A stretch of 64,000 bases of DNA. It comes from Pseudomonadales bacterium. Its GTDB lineage: Bacteria; Pseudomonadota; Gammaproteobacteria; Pseudomonadales; Azotimanducaceae. Positions 18,162 through 26,234 of the stretch are shown here, piece by piece (positions within the stretch are counted from its first letter, which is position 1; every line of letters starts with the position of its first letter). A model generated the notes under the pieces. It made no database searches. It was not told where the DNA came from and saw only the letters and a program-made list of their open reading frames with translations. The DNA is taken from contig JANQJA010000009.1 of NCBI GenBank assembly GCA_028281885.1, positions 62,001 through 126,000 of the forward strand. The letters are read 5' to 3'. The translations under genes were made by a program, and so were the position numbers.

Positions 18162-18329
18162 ATGTGTGTCTGTTGTTCCGTCGGCCGTGGGCGTAACTTC
18201 AACTGGCTGACGATCTCGTTGCTGGCTGGCTGGATATCGGTGGTTGCGTTGATTGCCGAATTTGCCCCGCCAGGCGAAAACGTCAGTGCGGCGAACATGG
18301 CGGATGTTGCGGGGACGCTGATTCCCTAG
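18162..18329 (+). CDS. Small membrane peptide, 55 residues
   Basis: A short frame with strong initiation signals: GGAGGT at 18150-18155, six bases before ATG. It encodes MCVCCSVGRGRN, then a hydrophobic span (about residues 15-34, WLTISLLAGWISVVALIAEF) and a polar tail. Three cysteines lie within the first five residues (Cys2, Cys4, Cys5). Its TAG stop shares CTA/TAG bases with the convergent LysR gene. It stands 99 bases downstream of the 248-bp element. No family recognised. The good ribosome site, codon pattern and single membrane helix make it a credible gene. Confidence 0.55.
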   Translation: MCVCCSVGRGRNFNWLTISLLAGWISVVALIAEFAPPGENVSAANMADVAGTLIP

Positions 18330-19231
18330 CAGCCCCCGATCAGGCTGCAATCACGAAACTCGTCGGCGAAGTAATCAATGACCGTGCGGACGCGGGACGG
18401 CAGGTGCCGCCCCGGGGCGTAGACGGCGTACAGATCCATGGGTGGCGGCTGGAAGGGATCGAGGACGCTGACCAGGCGGCCATCAGCTATCGCGTCGCCC
18501 ACCAGCCAGCGGGGAGCCCGTGATATTCCCAGACCGGAAACCAGCGCGGCGCGCAGCGCTTCGCTGTTGTTGGTGGTCAGATTGCCTTCGACTCGCACCC
18601 GAAAAGGTTCGCCGTCGTCGACGAATGTTGCTTCACCGCCATCGCCTGCCTCGGCGTACATCAGGTAGTTGTGATCCTTGAGATCCCGTGGGTGCTGCGG
18701 AATGGTGCTGGTTTCCAGATACTGAGGTGAGGCGACGGTCACGATAGGGCTGCTGCACAGCTTGCGGGCGATGAGTGACGAATCGGCAAGCTTTCCCATG
18801 CGAAAAGCGACATCGATACCGCCTTCGACCAGGTCAATGATCCTGTCAGACAGCCTGATATCGATACGCAACTCGGGAAACTGTTCGACTAGCGGGGATA
18901 CCCGGGGAACGATGTGCAGGCTGCCGAAGGCGACAGCCGCACTGATGCGAACGGTGCCCTTCGCCTGGGTTTGTAGTTGTCCCACCACCTGTTCGGCTTC
19001 TTCGACGTCCTGCAGGATCGAGACGCAACGTTCGTAATAACTGGTGCCTGTTTCGGTGAGTCGCAGCGATCGGGTGCTGCGGTTGAGCAGTTTCGCACCT
19101 AGCCAGGATTCCAGTTCTGCAATATTCTTGCTGACGGTAGGCTGAGTGCTGTTCATTTCCCGCGCGACCGCAGAAAAGCTGCCGGTTTCGACGACTCGGA
19201 CAAACATCTGCATGGCGGCGAGACGATCCAT
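18326..19231 (-). CDS. LysR-family transcriptional regulator
   Basis: 301 residues. The DNA-binding helix-turn-helix is at about 1-60 (FVRVVETGSFSAVAREMNSTQPTVSKNIAELE), followed by a substrate-binding-type domain from about 92. The sequence belongs to the large group typified by LNRSTRSLRLTETG and RAPRWLVGDAIADGRLV, often next to oxidoreductase or redox genes. It is divergent from the peroxiredoxin-like gene across 81 bases, so it probably controls that gene and itself. Inducer unknown. Confidence 0.9.
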   Translation of the reverse strand: MDRLAAMQMFVRVVETGSFSAVAREMNSTQPTVSKNIAELESWLGAKLLNRSTRSLRLTETGTSYYERCVSILQDVEEAEQVVGQLQTQAKGTVRISAAVAFGSLHIVPRVSPLVEQFPELRIDIRLSDRIIDLVEGGIDVAFRMGKLADSSLIARKLCSSPIVTVASPQYLETSTIPQHPRDLKDHNYLMYAEAGDGGEATFVDDGEPFRVRVEGNLTTNNSEALRAALVSGLGISRAPRWLVGDAIADGRLVSVLDPFQPPPMDLYAVYAPGRHLPSRVRTVIDYFADEFRDCSLIGGC

Positions 19232-19293
19232 ACCTATTCCAAAAATGAATTAACGTTATGAAGAAAAGAGGTGTTTTCCAACTATGCCGGAAT

Positions 19294-19299
19294 ATAATA
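19294..19299 (+). promoter_or_regulatory. Perfect -10 box ahead of the peroxiredoxin-like gene
   Basis: TATAAT matches the sigma-70 -10 consensus exactly, in the divergent LysR/peroxiredoxin gap. There is no good -35 box 16-18 bases upstream, which suggests activation, perhaps by the LysR protein. A start site about seven bases downstream would lie only some seven bases before the ATG at 19313, giving a nearly leaderless message; indeed no ribosome site is visible. Confidence 0.4.
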
Positions 19300-19312
19300 A
19301 ATTGGCTCGCTG

Positions 19313-19966
19313 ATGGAAACGCATGATTCGGATTTTGTTGAGCAGCTGGCTGCGCTGAGGGCCGCACTCTGCGATCAGTTGCCGACCCCGCAGTTGGCGG
19401 TGCTCGTTCGTCTGACCGCGCGGTTAAGGCGATCCGGCCTGTTGAGTCACTGCGTGCAGGTGGGTGAGTCGGCACCCGATTTTGACTTTGTCCGTGCTGA
19501 CGGCGTCCGTACTGACGGTGCCAGCACCAGTTTCTATTCCCAGCTGGCGAAGGGTCCGGTGGTGATTAATTTCTTCCGCGGTCTCTGGTGTCAGTACTGT
19601 CGTACGGAACATGAGGCTTATGAACGGGTCAGGCCGGAACTGGAAGCCCTGGGATGTACGTACCTTTCAATTTCTCCTCAGGCCATTGAGGCCGGGAGTT
19701 CGCCCACGCTCATCTACGATCGGGACAACGGCATTGCCCGTCGATACGGACTGGTTTACGGCCTTGAGAGAGAAGAGCTGGAGCTGTTTGAACAATGGGG
19801 CATTCGACCGTTGATTGGTGGCAGCTCGGAACTACCCTTGCCAGCCACCTATCTCGTGGGAACTGATCGAACCGTCGCCTTCCAGTTCGTCGACGCTGAT
19901 TTTCAGTGTCGATGTTGTCCGGAAGAACTCGTCAGCGAAGCCCGGCGCCTCGTTGAGCAAACCTGA
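19313..19966 (+). CDS. AhpC/TSA-type peroxiredoxin-like protein
   Basis: 217 residues. A helical N-terminal extension (1-48) precedes a thioredoxin fold of the AhpC/TSA redoxin type: VGESAPDFDF, then VINFFRGLWCQYC with Cys93 and Cys96 as a CxxC redox pair, and LPATYLVGTDRTVAFQFVDADF. A CxxC in place of the usual single peroxidatic Cys is typical of the peroxiredoxin-like subfamily. Three further cysteines lie near the C-terminus (FQCRCC). It is probably a cytosolic thiol peroxidase or disulfide reductase. No ribosome site precedes the ATG; a TATAAT box lies close by. Confidence 0.85.
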   Translation: METHDSDFVEQLAALRAALCDQLPTPQLAVLVRLTARLRRSGLLSHCVQVGESAPDFDFVRADGVRTDGASTSFYSQLAKGPVVINFFRGLWCQYCRTEHEAYERVRPELEALGCTYLSISPQAIEAGSSPTLIYDRDNGIARRYGLVYGLEREELELFEQWGIRPLIGGSSELPLPATYLVGTDRTVAFQFVDADFQCRCCPEELVSEARRLVEQT

Positions 19967-19980
19967 ATCTCAGGGTTTGC
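19957..19980. terminator. Hairpin across two convergent stop codons
   Basis: GCAAACCTGA pairs with TCAGGGTTTGC (one bulged G, 3-base loop). The stem contains the TGA stop of the peroxiredoxin-like gene and the complementary stop of the methyltransferase-like gene, which are only three bases apart. This is likely a shared bidirectional terminator; no long T-tract follows on either strand. Confidence 0.45.
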
Positions 19981-20731
19981 GGAATAACAGTGTGAATCGG
20001 TCGGTATTGCCGGTCACGGTGGCGCGACCGACCTCGTAACGCAGTTCGTCGTCGGGCCGATAGTGCAGGTCACTGTAATCGACGAATTCGAACCCGGCTG
20101 CTTCGACTTCCTTGATGATCTGCACCGGGTCCATGCGACGCCAGTTTTCATGGTAGTCGGCCTGCATGTGACGCCGGTTGTGATCGACCACGCCATAGTA
20201 GCCACCTGACTTTAACGCCTGGAATACGGCGCGGTTGATGTTGTCACGGCCTTCTTCGCTGAAGTTGTGCATGTTCCTGAATGTCAGCGCTAAATCGACC
20301 TTGCCATCGATGCCGAAACTGAATTCCGGCACGGTGGAGCGTCGGCTGCCGGGAGCGCGCGAGAAATTCTCGCGATCGAAGGGAATCATGCTGGTGGTAT
20401 CAAACCCTTCTTTACCTTCGATGCGTGTGCCGGTGCGCTCCGCGCCGATAGAAATGTACAGTCGACCCTTCTCTTCCAGTACAGGCCCCAGTAGTTTGGT
20501 ATACCAGCCGCCCCCGGGCAGCAGTTCGAGTACGGTCATATCATCCCGCAATCTCAAAAACTCCAGTGTTTCAACCGGCTTGCGATTTCGGTCACGGGCA
20601 CGTTCCGCCTCGCTTCTGCGTTCGTGATTCTTGGCCGCCTCGATTTTGGCAGCAGTGGCTTCGAAGTCGGCTGTTGCCTGGGACGCGACAAGCGGCAGCA
20701 ACAACAGACAGGTAGCAACAACAGATTTCAT
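19970..20731 (-). CDS. Exported class I SAM-methyltransferase-like protein
   Basis: 253 residues. A signal peptide (MKSVVATCLLLLPLVASQATA) precedes a methyltransferase-type Rossmann fold: motif I-like VLELLPGGGWYTKLLGP, then KVDLALTFRNMHNF and FQALKSGGYYGVVDHN. The start at 20731 is preceded by GGGAG at a six-base spacing. The family of secreted methyltransferase-like proteins is widespread in proteobacteria, but SAM is not known in the periplasm, so the real activity is unclear; the motif-I acidic residue position is occupied by Leu-Leu-Pro. It converges tightly with the peroxiredoxin-like gene. Confidence 0.82.
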   Translation of the reverse strand: MKSVVATCLLLLPLVASQATADFEATAAKIEAAKNHERRSEAERARDRNRKPVETLEFLRLRDDMTVLELLPGGGWYTKLLGPVLEEKGRLYISIGAERTGTRIEGKEGFDTTSMIPFDRENFSRAPGSRRSTVPEFSFGIDGKVDLALTFRNMHNFSEEGRDNINRAVFQALKSGGYYGVVDHNRRHMQADYHENWRRMDPVQIIKEVEAAGFEFVDYSDLHYRPDDELRYEVGRATVTGNTDRFTLLFRKP

Positions 20732-20814
20732 GGCGGACTCCCGACGCAAAAAACTGCTATCTTAACGTAGACCGAATTGCATGGGCGATGATTGATCGAC
20801 ACCCCGGAGGCAGT

Positions 20815-21441
20815 ATGGTCTTCTTGTTCGGCGAAAGTGTGAGGCGGTCTGAAACCGCTATCGGTTCTCGGCCCTGTCCGATATGTCAGGTCGACCGACC
20901 CTTCGTTCGGGTCGTAAAGACCAATTTCTTTACCATATTCGGCTTGCGGTTATTGCCCCTCGGTCAGGTTGCGGAATATTTACAGTGCACAGCCTGTGGC
21001 CAGGCCTTCGATGAAGGCAGTGATTGCCCGTCGCACCACGCACTGTTGCTCGATGTGATCGCCTACCTGATGCTTGGCTACGGGGTGAGCAGGGATCGCG
21101 CGCTGGCAGGTGAGGTGTATGAAGCGGTGACCAGGACGCAGCTGGCGGATACGGATCTCGCCGCGGCAATCAGTGCACTGGATGCGGGGCAACGTGACCT
21201 GTTTGATTCACTTCGACAGGGCGCCGCGAAGGTGAACACCCGGGGCAAACAGGAAATCGTCCAGGCGGGATATCTCGTTGCTTATGCCAGCTGCGAACTT
21301 GAGCATGATGATCGTGTGCGCCTGAATCTCATCGGGAATGCGCTGGACGTCCCAATTTCCTTTGTCGCTGCGTGTATCGAAGACGTCAGGGCACGTCACT
21401 ATCTGGGTATCAGACGTCGCGTTCCGACGCTGGCAAGCTAA
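20815..21441 (+). CDS. Zinc-ribbon protein with TerB-like domain
   Basis: 208 residues. The N-terminal zinc ribbon has Cys21/Cys24 (CPIC) and Cys58/Cys61 (CTAC). Between them, FFTIFGLRLLPLGQVAEYLQC is a typical hydrophobic hairpin of this small family. Residues about 75-200 are all-helical and resemble the TerB tellurite-resistance fold (VSRDRALAGEVYEAV, VAYASCELEHDDRVRLNLIGNAL). GGAGG is four bases before the ATG at 20815, chosen over an earlier frame opening. It is followed after 24 bases by the AraC-type regulator. Function unknown; perhaps a stress-linked membrane-associated factor. Confidence 0.7.
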   Translation: MVFLFGESVRRSETAIGSRPCPICQVDRPFVRVVKTNFFTIFGLRLLPLGQVAEYLQCTACGQAFDEGSDCPSHHALLLDVIAYLMLGYGVSRDRALAGEVYEAVTRTQLADTDLAAAISALDAGQRDLFDSLRQGAAKVNTRGKQEIVQAGYLVAYASCELEHDDRVRLNLIGNALDVPISFVAACIEDVRARHYLGIRRRVPTLAS

Positions 21442-21465
21442 CCAACATATGTTTGTTGCTACCTG

Positions 21466-22500
21466 ATGCTGCACAACTACGGTCTTGACCAGCGAACGAT
21501 AGGAATCGGGCAGGTAATTGGCCTGATTGAGACGATGAAGGCGGAAGGCATATCCGCTGATGAAATCCTGGCGGGCACTGGCATCACGGCGGCGGAACTT
21601 GAGAACCCGGAGGCACGGGTGAGCTGTCGCAGCAGAATCCGCCAGCTGGAGAATGTGGTTGAGCGTGTTCCGCCCGGTTTCTGGCTGACCTGGCGAACGA
21701 ATGAAGTATCGGTATCGGACTATGGTCTGCTGGGGTACGCAATGATGAGCAGCGCTACCCTGGAACGGGCGATTCAGATCGCGGTGAAGTATCACAAGAC
21801 GGCCGGCGCCATGTTCGATCTCCGGTTTCTGGAGGAGGGCGGTGATGGTGTGATTCGTCTTGAGCACATGCTGGCCGGTGGCACGGTAGGTCAGCTGGTG
21901 GTCGATGACCTGTTCACGAGTATCACGCCATTGGTGAGGCTGCTGACCGGACGCGAGGATTTTAATCCCCGTGTCATCCATTTCACGCATTCGGTTCCCG
22001 AATATGCAGACAAATACCTTGATGTCTTCGATTGCCCAATCCTGTTTGACCAGTCCTTCGCCGAATATCGTTTTGACGCTTCGCTGCTGAGCCAGCCGCT
22101 GGCTGAGGCGGATGCCAATGCGGCGCGTGCCTGCGAAGAATCATGTCGGCACCTGTTGAACCAGATGGAAATCGAGGAAGACCTGATCTCGCGCATCTGT
22201 CATGTGTTGCTTTCGAGGCCGGGAGAATTCCCAAGCCTGAACGCGGTTGCGGATGAGATGAAGCTTGGAACGAGAACGTTAAGGCGCAGATTGCAGGCGC
22301 TCGGAACGAGTTATCAAAAGGTACTCGATGATGTCAAAAGGGAACTTGCGATCGAGTACCTCCAGACGACCAACCTGTCGGTGCAGGAGATATCAGACTT
22401 GCTCGATTATTCGGAAGTAACCAACTTTCGCCGCGCGTTTCTGCGCTGGGTTGGCTTGTCTCCCTATCAATACCGCAAGCAGAAAACGACGAAAAGCTGA
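21466..22500 (+). CDS. AraC-family regulator with arabinose-binding-like N-terminus
   Basis: 344 residues. The N-terminal half (20-200) is of the type found in OruR/ArgR-like AraC proteins (GLLGYAMMSSATLERAIQIAVKYHK is the signature), binding a small ligand. The C-terminal about 100 residues carry two helix-turn-helix units (LNAVADEMKLGTRTLRRRLQALGTSYQKVLDDVKRELA and VQEISDLLDYSEVTNFRRAFLRWVGLSPYQYR). Target genes are not obvious: the neighbour upstream is a zinc-ribbon protein and the transhydrogenase operon converges on it. A strong hairpin follows the stop. Confidence 0.9.
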   Translation: MLHNYGLDQRTIGIGQVIGLIETMKAEGISADEILAGTGITAAELENPEARVSCRSRIRQLENVVERVPPGFWLTWRTNEVSVSDYGLLGYAMMSSATLERAIQIAVKYHKTAGAMFDLRFLEEGGDGVIRLEHMLAGGTVGQLVVDDLFTSITPLVRLLTGREDFNPRVIHFTHSVPEYADKYLDVFDCPILFDQSFAEYRFDASLLSQPLAEADANAARACEESCRHLLNQMEIEEDLISRICHVLLSRPGEFPSLNAVADEMKLGTRTLRRRLQALGTSYQKVLDDVKRELAIEYLQTTNLSVQEISDLLDYSEVTNFRRAFLRWVGLSPYQYRKQKTTKS

Positions 22501-22506
22501 ATGAAG

Positions 22507-22542
22507 CAGGCGCTGTCGCTGATGGCTCGGCGACAGCGCCTG
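22507..22542. terminator. 13-bp perfect stem between araC-type gene and pntB
   Basis: CAGGCGCTGTCGC (22507-22519) is exactly complementary to GCGACAGCGCCTG (22530-22542) across a 10-base loop. It occupies most of the 54-base gap between two convergent genes and is very likely a bidirectional terminator, although no T-tract follows on either side. Confidence 0.7.
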
Positions 22543-22554
22543 GGTACATCGGTG

Positions 22555-23916
22555 CTAGCCGAACTCGCTAATGACTGCGGAAATCGATTCTTTGGCGTCA
22601 CCGAACAGCATGCGCGTGTTCTCGCCGAAGAACAGCGGGTTATCGACGCCGGAGAATCCGGACGCCATCGACCGCTTGAGTACAAACACCGTGCGCGCCT
22701 TATCGACGTTGATGATGGGCATGCCATAAATCGGGCTACCTTCATCTTCTCGCGCCGCGGGGTTCACCACGTCGTTGGCGCCAATCACGATGGCCACATC
22801 GACGTTCTCGATTCTGGGGTTGATGTCGTCCATCTCCACCAGTTGTTCATAGGGCACATCGGCTTCCGCCAACAGCACGTTCATGTGGCCCGGCATTCGA
22901 CCAGCCACGGGATGGATCGCGAAACTGACTTCGCAGCCGTTGCCTTCCAACAGTTCACCCAGTTCCTTGACCACGTGCTGGGCCTGGGCGACGGCCATGC
23001 CGTAACCGGGAACGAAACAGACATTGGTGGCCGCTTCCAGAACATAGTAGGCATCTTCAGCGGTGATCGGCTTGACCTCACCTTCGACTGCGGCAGCCTG
23101 TTTAACGGCGCCGAAGCCGCTGAACAATACGTTGGTGAGCGAGCGGTTCATGGCCTTGCACATGATGTTGGTGAGGATGATGCCGCTGGCACCAACCAGT
23201 GATCCGGCAACAATCAATATGTTGTTGTTGATGGCAAATCCAGCCGCACAGGCGGCGAGTCCTGAATAGCTGTTCAGCAGCGAGATCACCACAGGCATGT
23301 CTGCACCGCCGATGGGTATCACCGCCATCACGCCGAGCAGCAATGAAAGGCCAATGACAGCATAGAGCCAGACTGAATCGACGGCTGGATCGAGGCTCAG
23401 CATCACGCCAGAGCCAATCAGCGCTGCCAGCAGCAGGCTGTTGAAAATGCGCTGGCCGCTGAATACCAGCGCTGCGCTATTGATGGTTTCGCTCAGTTTG
23501 CCCCACGCGATGAGGCTACCGGTCAGCGTCACACCGCCGATCAGAATCGCCAGCAGGACGGTGACCGCAGTGAAGGTCGCAATTTGACCGTCGTAGAGTG
23601 TGGACCAGCCCACCAACAGACTGGCGGCACCACCGGAACCATTAAACAGGGCGACCATTTCCGGCATGCTGGTCATGGCGACCAGGCGGGCGGCCAGGGC
23701 ACCGATAATCGCGCCGGTGACCATACCGATTGCAATCCATTGAAAACTGATGATGCCACCGTCAGTGAGGCCGGCGACCACGGCGATCAGCATACCGACG
23801 GACGAGAGCAGGTTGCCGCGGCGTGCGGTCGCCGGTGATCCGAGCATCTTCAGTCCGAAGACAAACAGGATCGCCGAGATCACATAGGCGAGGTTGGCGA
23901 TGAGGTCGATGTTCAT
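22555..23916 (-). CDS. pntB: NAD(P) transhydrogenase beta subunit
   Basis: 453 residues. This subunit forms eight or nine inner-membrane helices (1-260) for proton translocation and a C-terminal NADP(H)-binding domain (about 280-453, with VPGYGMAVAQAQHVVKEL, HPVAGRMPGHMNVLLAEADV and GANDVVNPAAR). With PntAA and PntAB it transfers hydride between NADH and NADP+ coupled to proton entry. GGAGGTC lies just upstream of the ATG, which overlaps the pntAB stop (ATGA). Confidence 0.96.
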   Translation of the reverse strand: MNIDLIANLAYVISAILFVFGLKMLGSPATARRGNLLSSVGMLIAVVAGLTDGGIISFQWIAIGMVTGAIIGALAARLVAMTSMPEMVALFNGSGGAASLLVGWSTLYDGQIATFTAVTVLLAILIGGVTLTGSLIAWGKLSETINSAALVFSGQRIFNSLLLAALIGSGVMLSLDPAVDSVWLYAVIGLSLLLGVMAVIPIGGADMPVVISLLNSYSGLAACAAGFAINNNILIVAGSLVGASGIILTNIMCKAMNRSLTNVLFSGFGAVKQAAAVEGEVKPITAEDAYYVLEAATNVCFVPGYGMAVAQAQHVVKELGELLEGNGCEVSFAIHPVAGRMPGHMNVLLAEADVPYEQLVEMDDINPRIENVDVAIVIGANDVVNPAAREDEGSPIYGMPIINVDKARTVFVLKRSMASGFSGVDNPLFFGENTRMLFGDAKESISAVISEFG

Positions 23917-24212
23917 GACTGACCTCCGTTTGCTTCACGTTTGCTGCGGAACATGGCGAGCATGCGATCAGTCACCAGGTATCCCCCCACCACGTTGATC
24001 GTGGCAAAGGTAACGGCGGCAGTACCGAGAATGGTCGCGGTGCCGAGGCTTTCGGCGCCCGCTGCCGCAAATGCACCCGCCAGGGTGATGCCCGAGATGG
24101 CATTGGCGCCGGACATCAGCGGTGTATGCAGGGTGGCCGGTACTTTGGATATGAGTTCGAAGCCGAGAAAGATCGACAGAACAAGAATAAAGGTTAAGAA
24201 AACGATGTCCAC
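23913..24212 (-). CDS. pntAB: NAD(P) transhydrogenase alpha-2 (membrane) subunit
   Basis: 99 residues. Three membrane helices make up this subunit, which is the C-terminal part of PntA in enterics but a separate gene in many other bacteria. FLGFELISKVPATLHTPLMSGANAISGI is the conserved core. The start is taken as GTG at 24212, since GGGG lies just upstream and the protein then opens with the usual hydrophobic segment; the longer frame adds 17 polar residues with no family counterpart. Thirteen bases separate it from pntAA. Confidence 0.92.
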   Translation of the reverse strand: MDIVFLTFILVLSIFLGFELISKVPATLHTPLMSGANAISGITLAGAFAAAGAESLGTATILGTAAVTFATINVVGGYLVTDRMLAMFRSKREANGGQS

Positions 24213-24225
24213 GAGCTGCCCCTTT

Positions 24226-25353
24226 CTACAGATTCTTGATGGTTTCGTTGACGATTTCACCATTGTGGGTGATCAGACACCCCTTAATAATGTCGTCTTC
24301 GAGATTTAGGTTGAATGACTTTGCTTCGGCATCCCAGTATTCAGATACCAGATTGAACAGGTTGGATGAGTACATCGCGCTGGCGTCACTGGAAACCAGT
24401 GAGGGCAGGTTGGACACGCCGATGATGGTTGCGTTGCCGACCTTGACCGTTTCGTCTGCAACCGATCCTTCGACGTTGCCGCCGCTGTCGACTGCCATGT
24501 CGACGATGACGCCACCAGGTTTCATGGCCTCAACCATATCCCGGGTGACGATGCGCGGTGCGGGCCGACCAAAAACCTGTGCCGTAGTAATGACGATATC
24601 TGATTCCGCTATCGCCTCCTTCATTCCCTGTTGCTGCAGCTGAATCTGCTCAGGGGTCAGTTCCCTGGCGTAGCCGTCCTTGGTCTGGCCGGTTTCGCCG
24701 AGATCGATTTCAAGGAACTTTGCGCCGAGGGATTGCACCTGTTCAGCGACAACCGGCCTGGTATCGAAAGCGGTCACCCGGGCGCCGAGCCGTTTCGCGG
24801 TAGCGATGGCCTGCAGGCCGGCGACACCCGCGCCGATAATAAAAACCCGTGCCGGGCTCAGTGTGCCGGCGGGGGTCATCATCATGGGAAGGATGCGATC
24901 CAGTTGCTGTGTGGCCAGGATCACCATGACATAGCCGGCGAGGTTTGCCTGCGAACTTAGGGCGTCCATCTTCTGGGCACGGGTGGTCCGCGGGATCATC
25001 TCCATGCTGATGGCGCTGATGCCTGCCCTCGCCAGGGAATCGATCAGTTCCCGCTCGTTGTATGGGTCCAGGTAGCTGACGTGAATCGCTCCCTGTCTGA
25101 GGTGCTGGATGTCGTCCGTAGAGGGCTTTCGGACCCGGAGCACGATGTCGCCCCGACTGAGGACGTCATTTCGATCCTGCGAGATGGTCGCGCCAGCTTC
25201 CTGGTAGTCACTGTCTGTAAACCCGGCACCCGTGCCAAGGCCTGACTCCACCAGGAGGTCGAATCCGCTGCGAGTCAGTTTCCTGACCGAGTCGGGAACG
25301 AGCGCAGCGCGCTTCTCGTTCGGATGCGTTTCCGCAGGTACGGCAATTAGCAT
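24226..25353 (-). CDS. pntAA: NAD(P) transhydrogenase alpha-1 (NAD-binding) subunit
   Basis: 375 residues. It is a two-domain NAD(H)-binding protein related to alanine dehydrogenase: IAVPAETHPNEKRAALVPDSV, the RTTRAQKMDALSSQANLAGY hinge, and the GAGVAGLQAIATAKRLGARVTAFDTR Rossmann motif. ATG at 25353 has GAGG eight bases upstream; the earlier TTG is rejected. First gene of the pntAA-pntAB-pntB operon. An SDR gene lies 26 bases upstream on the same strand and may be co-transcribed. Confidence 0.95.
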   Translation of the reverse strand: MLIAVPAETHPNEKRAALVPDSVRKLTRSGFDLLVESGLGTGAGFTDSDYQEAGATISQDRNDVLSRGDIVLRVRKPSTDDIQHLRQGAIHVSYLDPYNERELIDSLARAGISAISMEMIPRTTRAQKMDALSSQANLAGYVMVILATQQLDRILPMMMTPAGTLSPARVFIIGAGVAGLQAIATAKRLGARVTAFDTRPVVAEQVQSLGAKFLEIDLGETGQTKDGYARELTPEQIQLQQQGMKEAIAESDIVITTAQVFGRPAPRIVTRDMVEAMKPGGVIVDMAVDSGGNVEGSVADETVKVGNATIIGVSNLPSLVSSDASAMYSSNLFNLVSEYWDAEAKSFNLNLEDDIIKGCLITHNGEIVNETIKNL

Positions 25354-25379
25354 AGAGAGAACCTCATTGTTCAAATTCT

Positions 25380-26150
25380 TCAGGCTGAGTAGGCAAAATC
25401 GACGACGACTTCACTACCGTTCATATATCGGCTTTCGTCAGAGGCGAGGAACACGACGGCGTTGGCGATATCGGCGGGTTTTCCGACGATGTTGCCGGGG
25501 ACGCCGGATGCGCCCGCTTCCGCGGTCCTGCGGTTATCGCCCGGCATGGTTTCATTCATCTTTTGCCAGATGGCGGTGTCGATAATCCCCGGATGGATCG
25601 AGTTAATCCGGACTTCCAGTCCGGCGAGGGCGCATTCCTTGGCCACCGACTTGGACAGTAGCCGAACCCCGCCTTTTGTCATGGAATAGGCTGCGAGCGT
25701 CGGTGCGGCCTTGAGTCCGGCGACTGACGAGACATTGATGATGGAAGCGGCGCCCGATTTTGCCATGGCGGGAATGCAGGTTTTCATGCCGAGAAAGACG
25801 CCGTCGAGATTGACTGCGTTCTGACGATGGAACTCGTCGAGCGTCAGTTCGAGAAAAGGTTTGCGAATGGCGATGCCGGCGTTGTTGACCAGAACGTTCA
25901 GCTGGCCATATTGAGTCAGAATGGATTCGAGAACCGACTGCCATTGGGATTCGCTGGTCACATCCTGCGGCAGAAAGATTGCTTCCGCGCCTTGTTCGCA
26001 GATCGAGGAGACGGTCTGTTGGCCCGTGACATCGTCAATGTCGGTGACGATGATGTGCGCGCCTTCCTTTGCCATGTGTTCGGCACAGGCGCGACCAATG
26101 CCCATCGCGCCCCCCGTGATCAGGGCGACCTTTTCGTCCAATCGGCCCAT
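25380..26150 (-). CDS. Short-chain dehydrogenase/reductase
   Basis: 256 residues, classical SDR. The cofactor motif is TGGAMGIG (12-19), with Asp37 at the end of the second strand suggesting NAD(H). NNAG is at 89-92, and the catalytic set is Asn114, Ser142, Tyr155 and Lys159 (YSMTK). GSEVVVDFAYSA ends the protein in the usual way. The start at 26150 has GAGGG eight bases upstream. It is divergent from the carboxyltransferase gene and lies ahead of the transhydrogenase operon, so NAD(P) balance may link them. Substrate not predictable. Confidence 0.88.
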   Translation of the reverse strand: MGRLDEKVALITGGAMGIGRACAEHMAKEGAHIIVTDIDDVTGQQTVSSICEQGAEAIFLPQDVTSESQWQSVLESILTQYGQLNVLVNNAGIAIRKPFLELTLDEFHRQNAVNLDGVFLGMKTCIPAMAKSGAASIINVSSVAGLKAAPTLAAYSMTKGGVRLLSKSVAKECALAGLEVRINSIHPGIIDTAIWQKMNETMPGDNRRTAEAGASGVPGNIVGKPADIANAVVFLASDESRYMNGSEVVVDFAYSA

Positions 26151-26198
26151 TCCGGGCACCCTCTTATTTTTTCAAGCCGAGCATATTGCCGAAGTCAA

Positions 26199-26228
26199 TT
26201 GCATTTGAACAGTTCTGGTTGATATAAA
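26199..26228 (+). promoter_or_regulatory. Promoter candidate for a leaderless carboxyltransferase mRNA
   Basis: TTGCAT (26199-26204) and TATAAA (26223-26228) are 18 bases apart. A transcript from here would begin about seven bases downstream, at or next to the ATG at 26235. No ribosome-binding site precedes that ATG, so translation of a leaderless message is plausible. Both box matches are partial. Confidence 0.35.
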
Positions 26229-26234
26229 AGTTTG

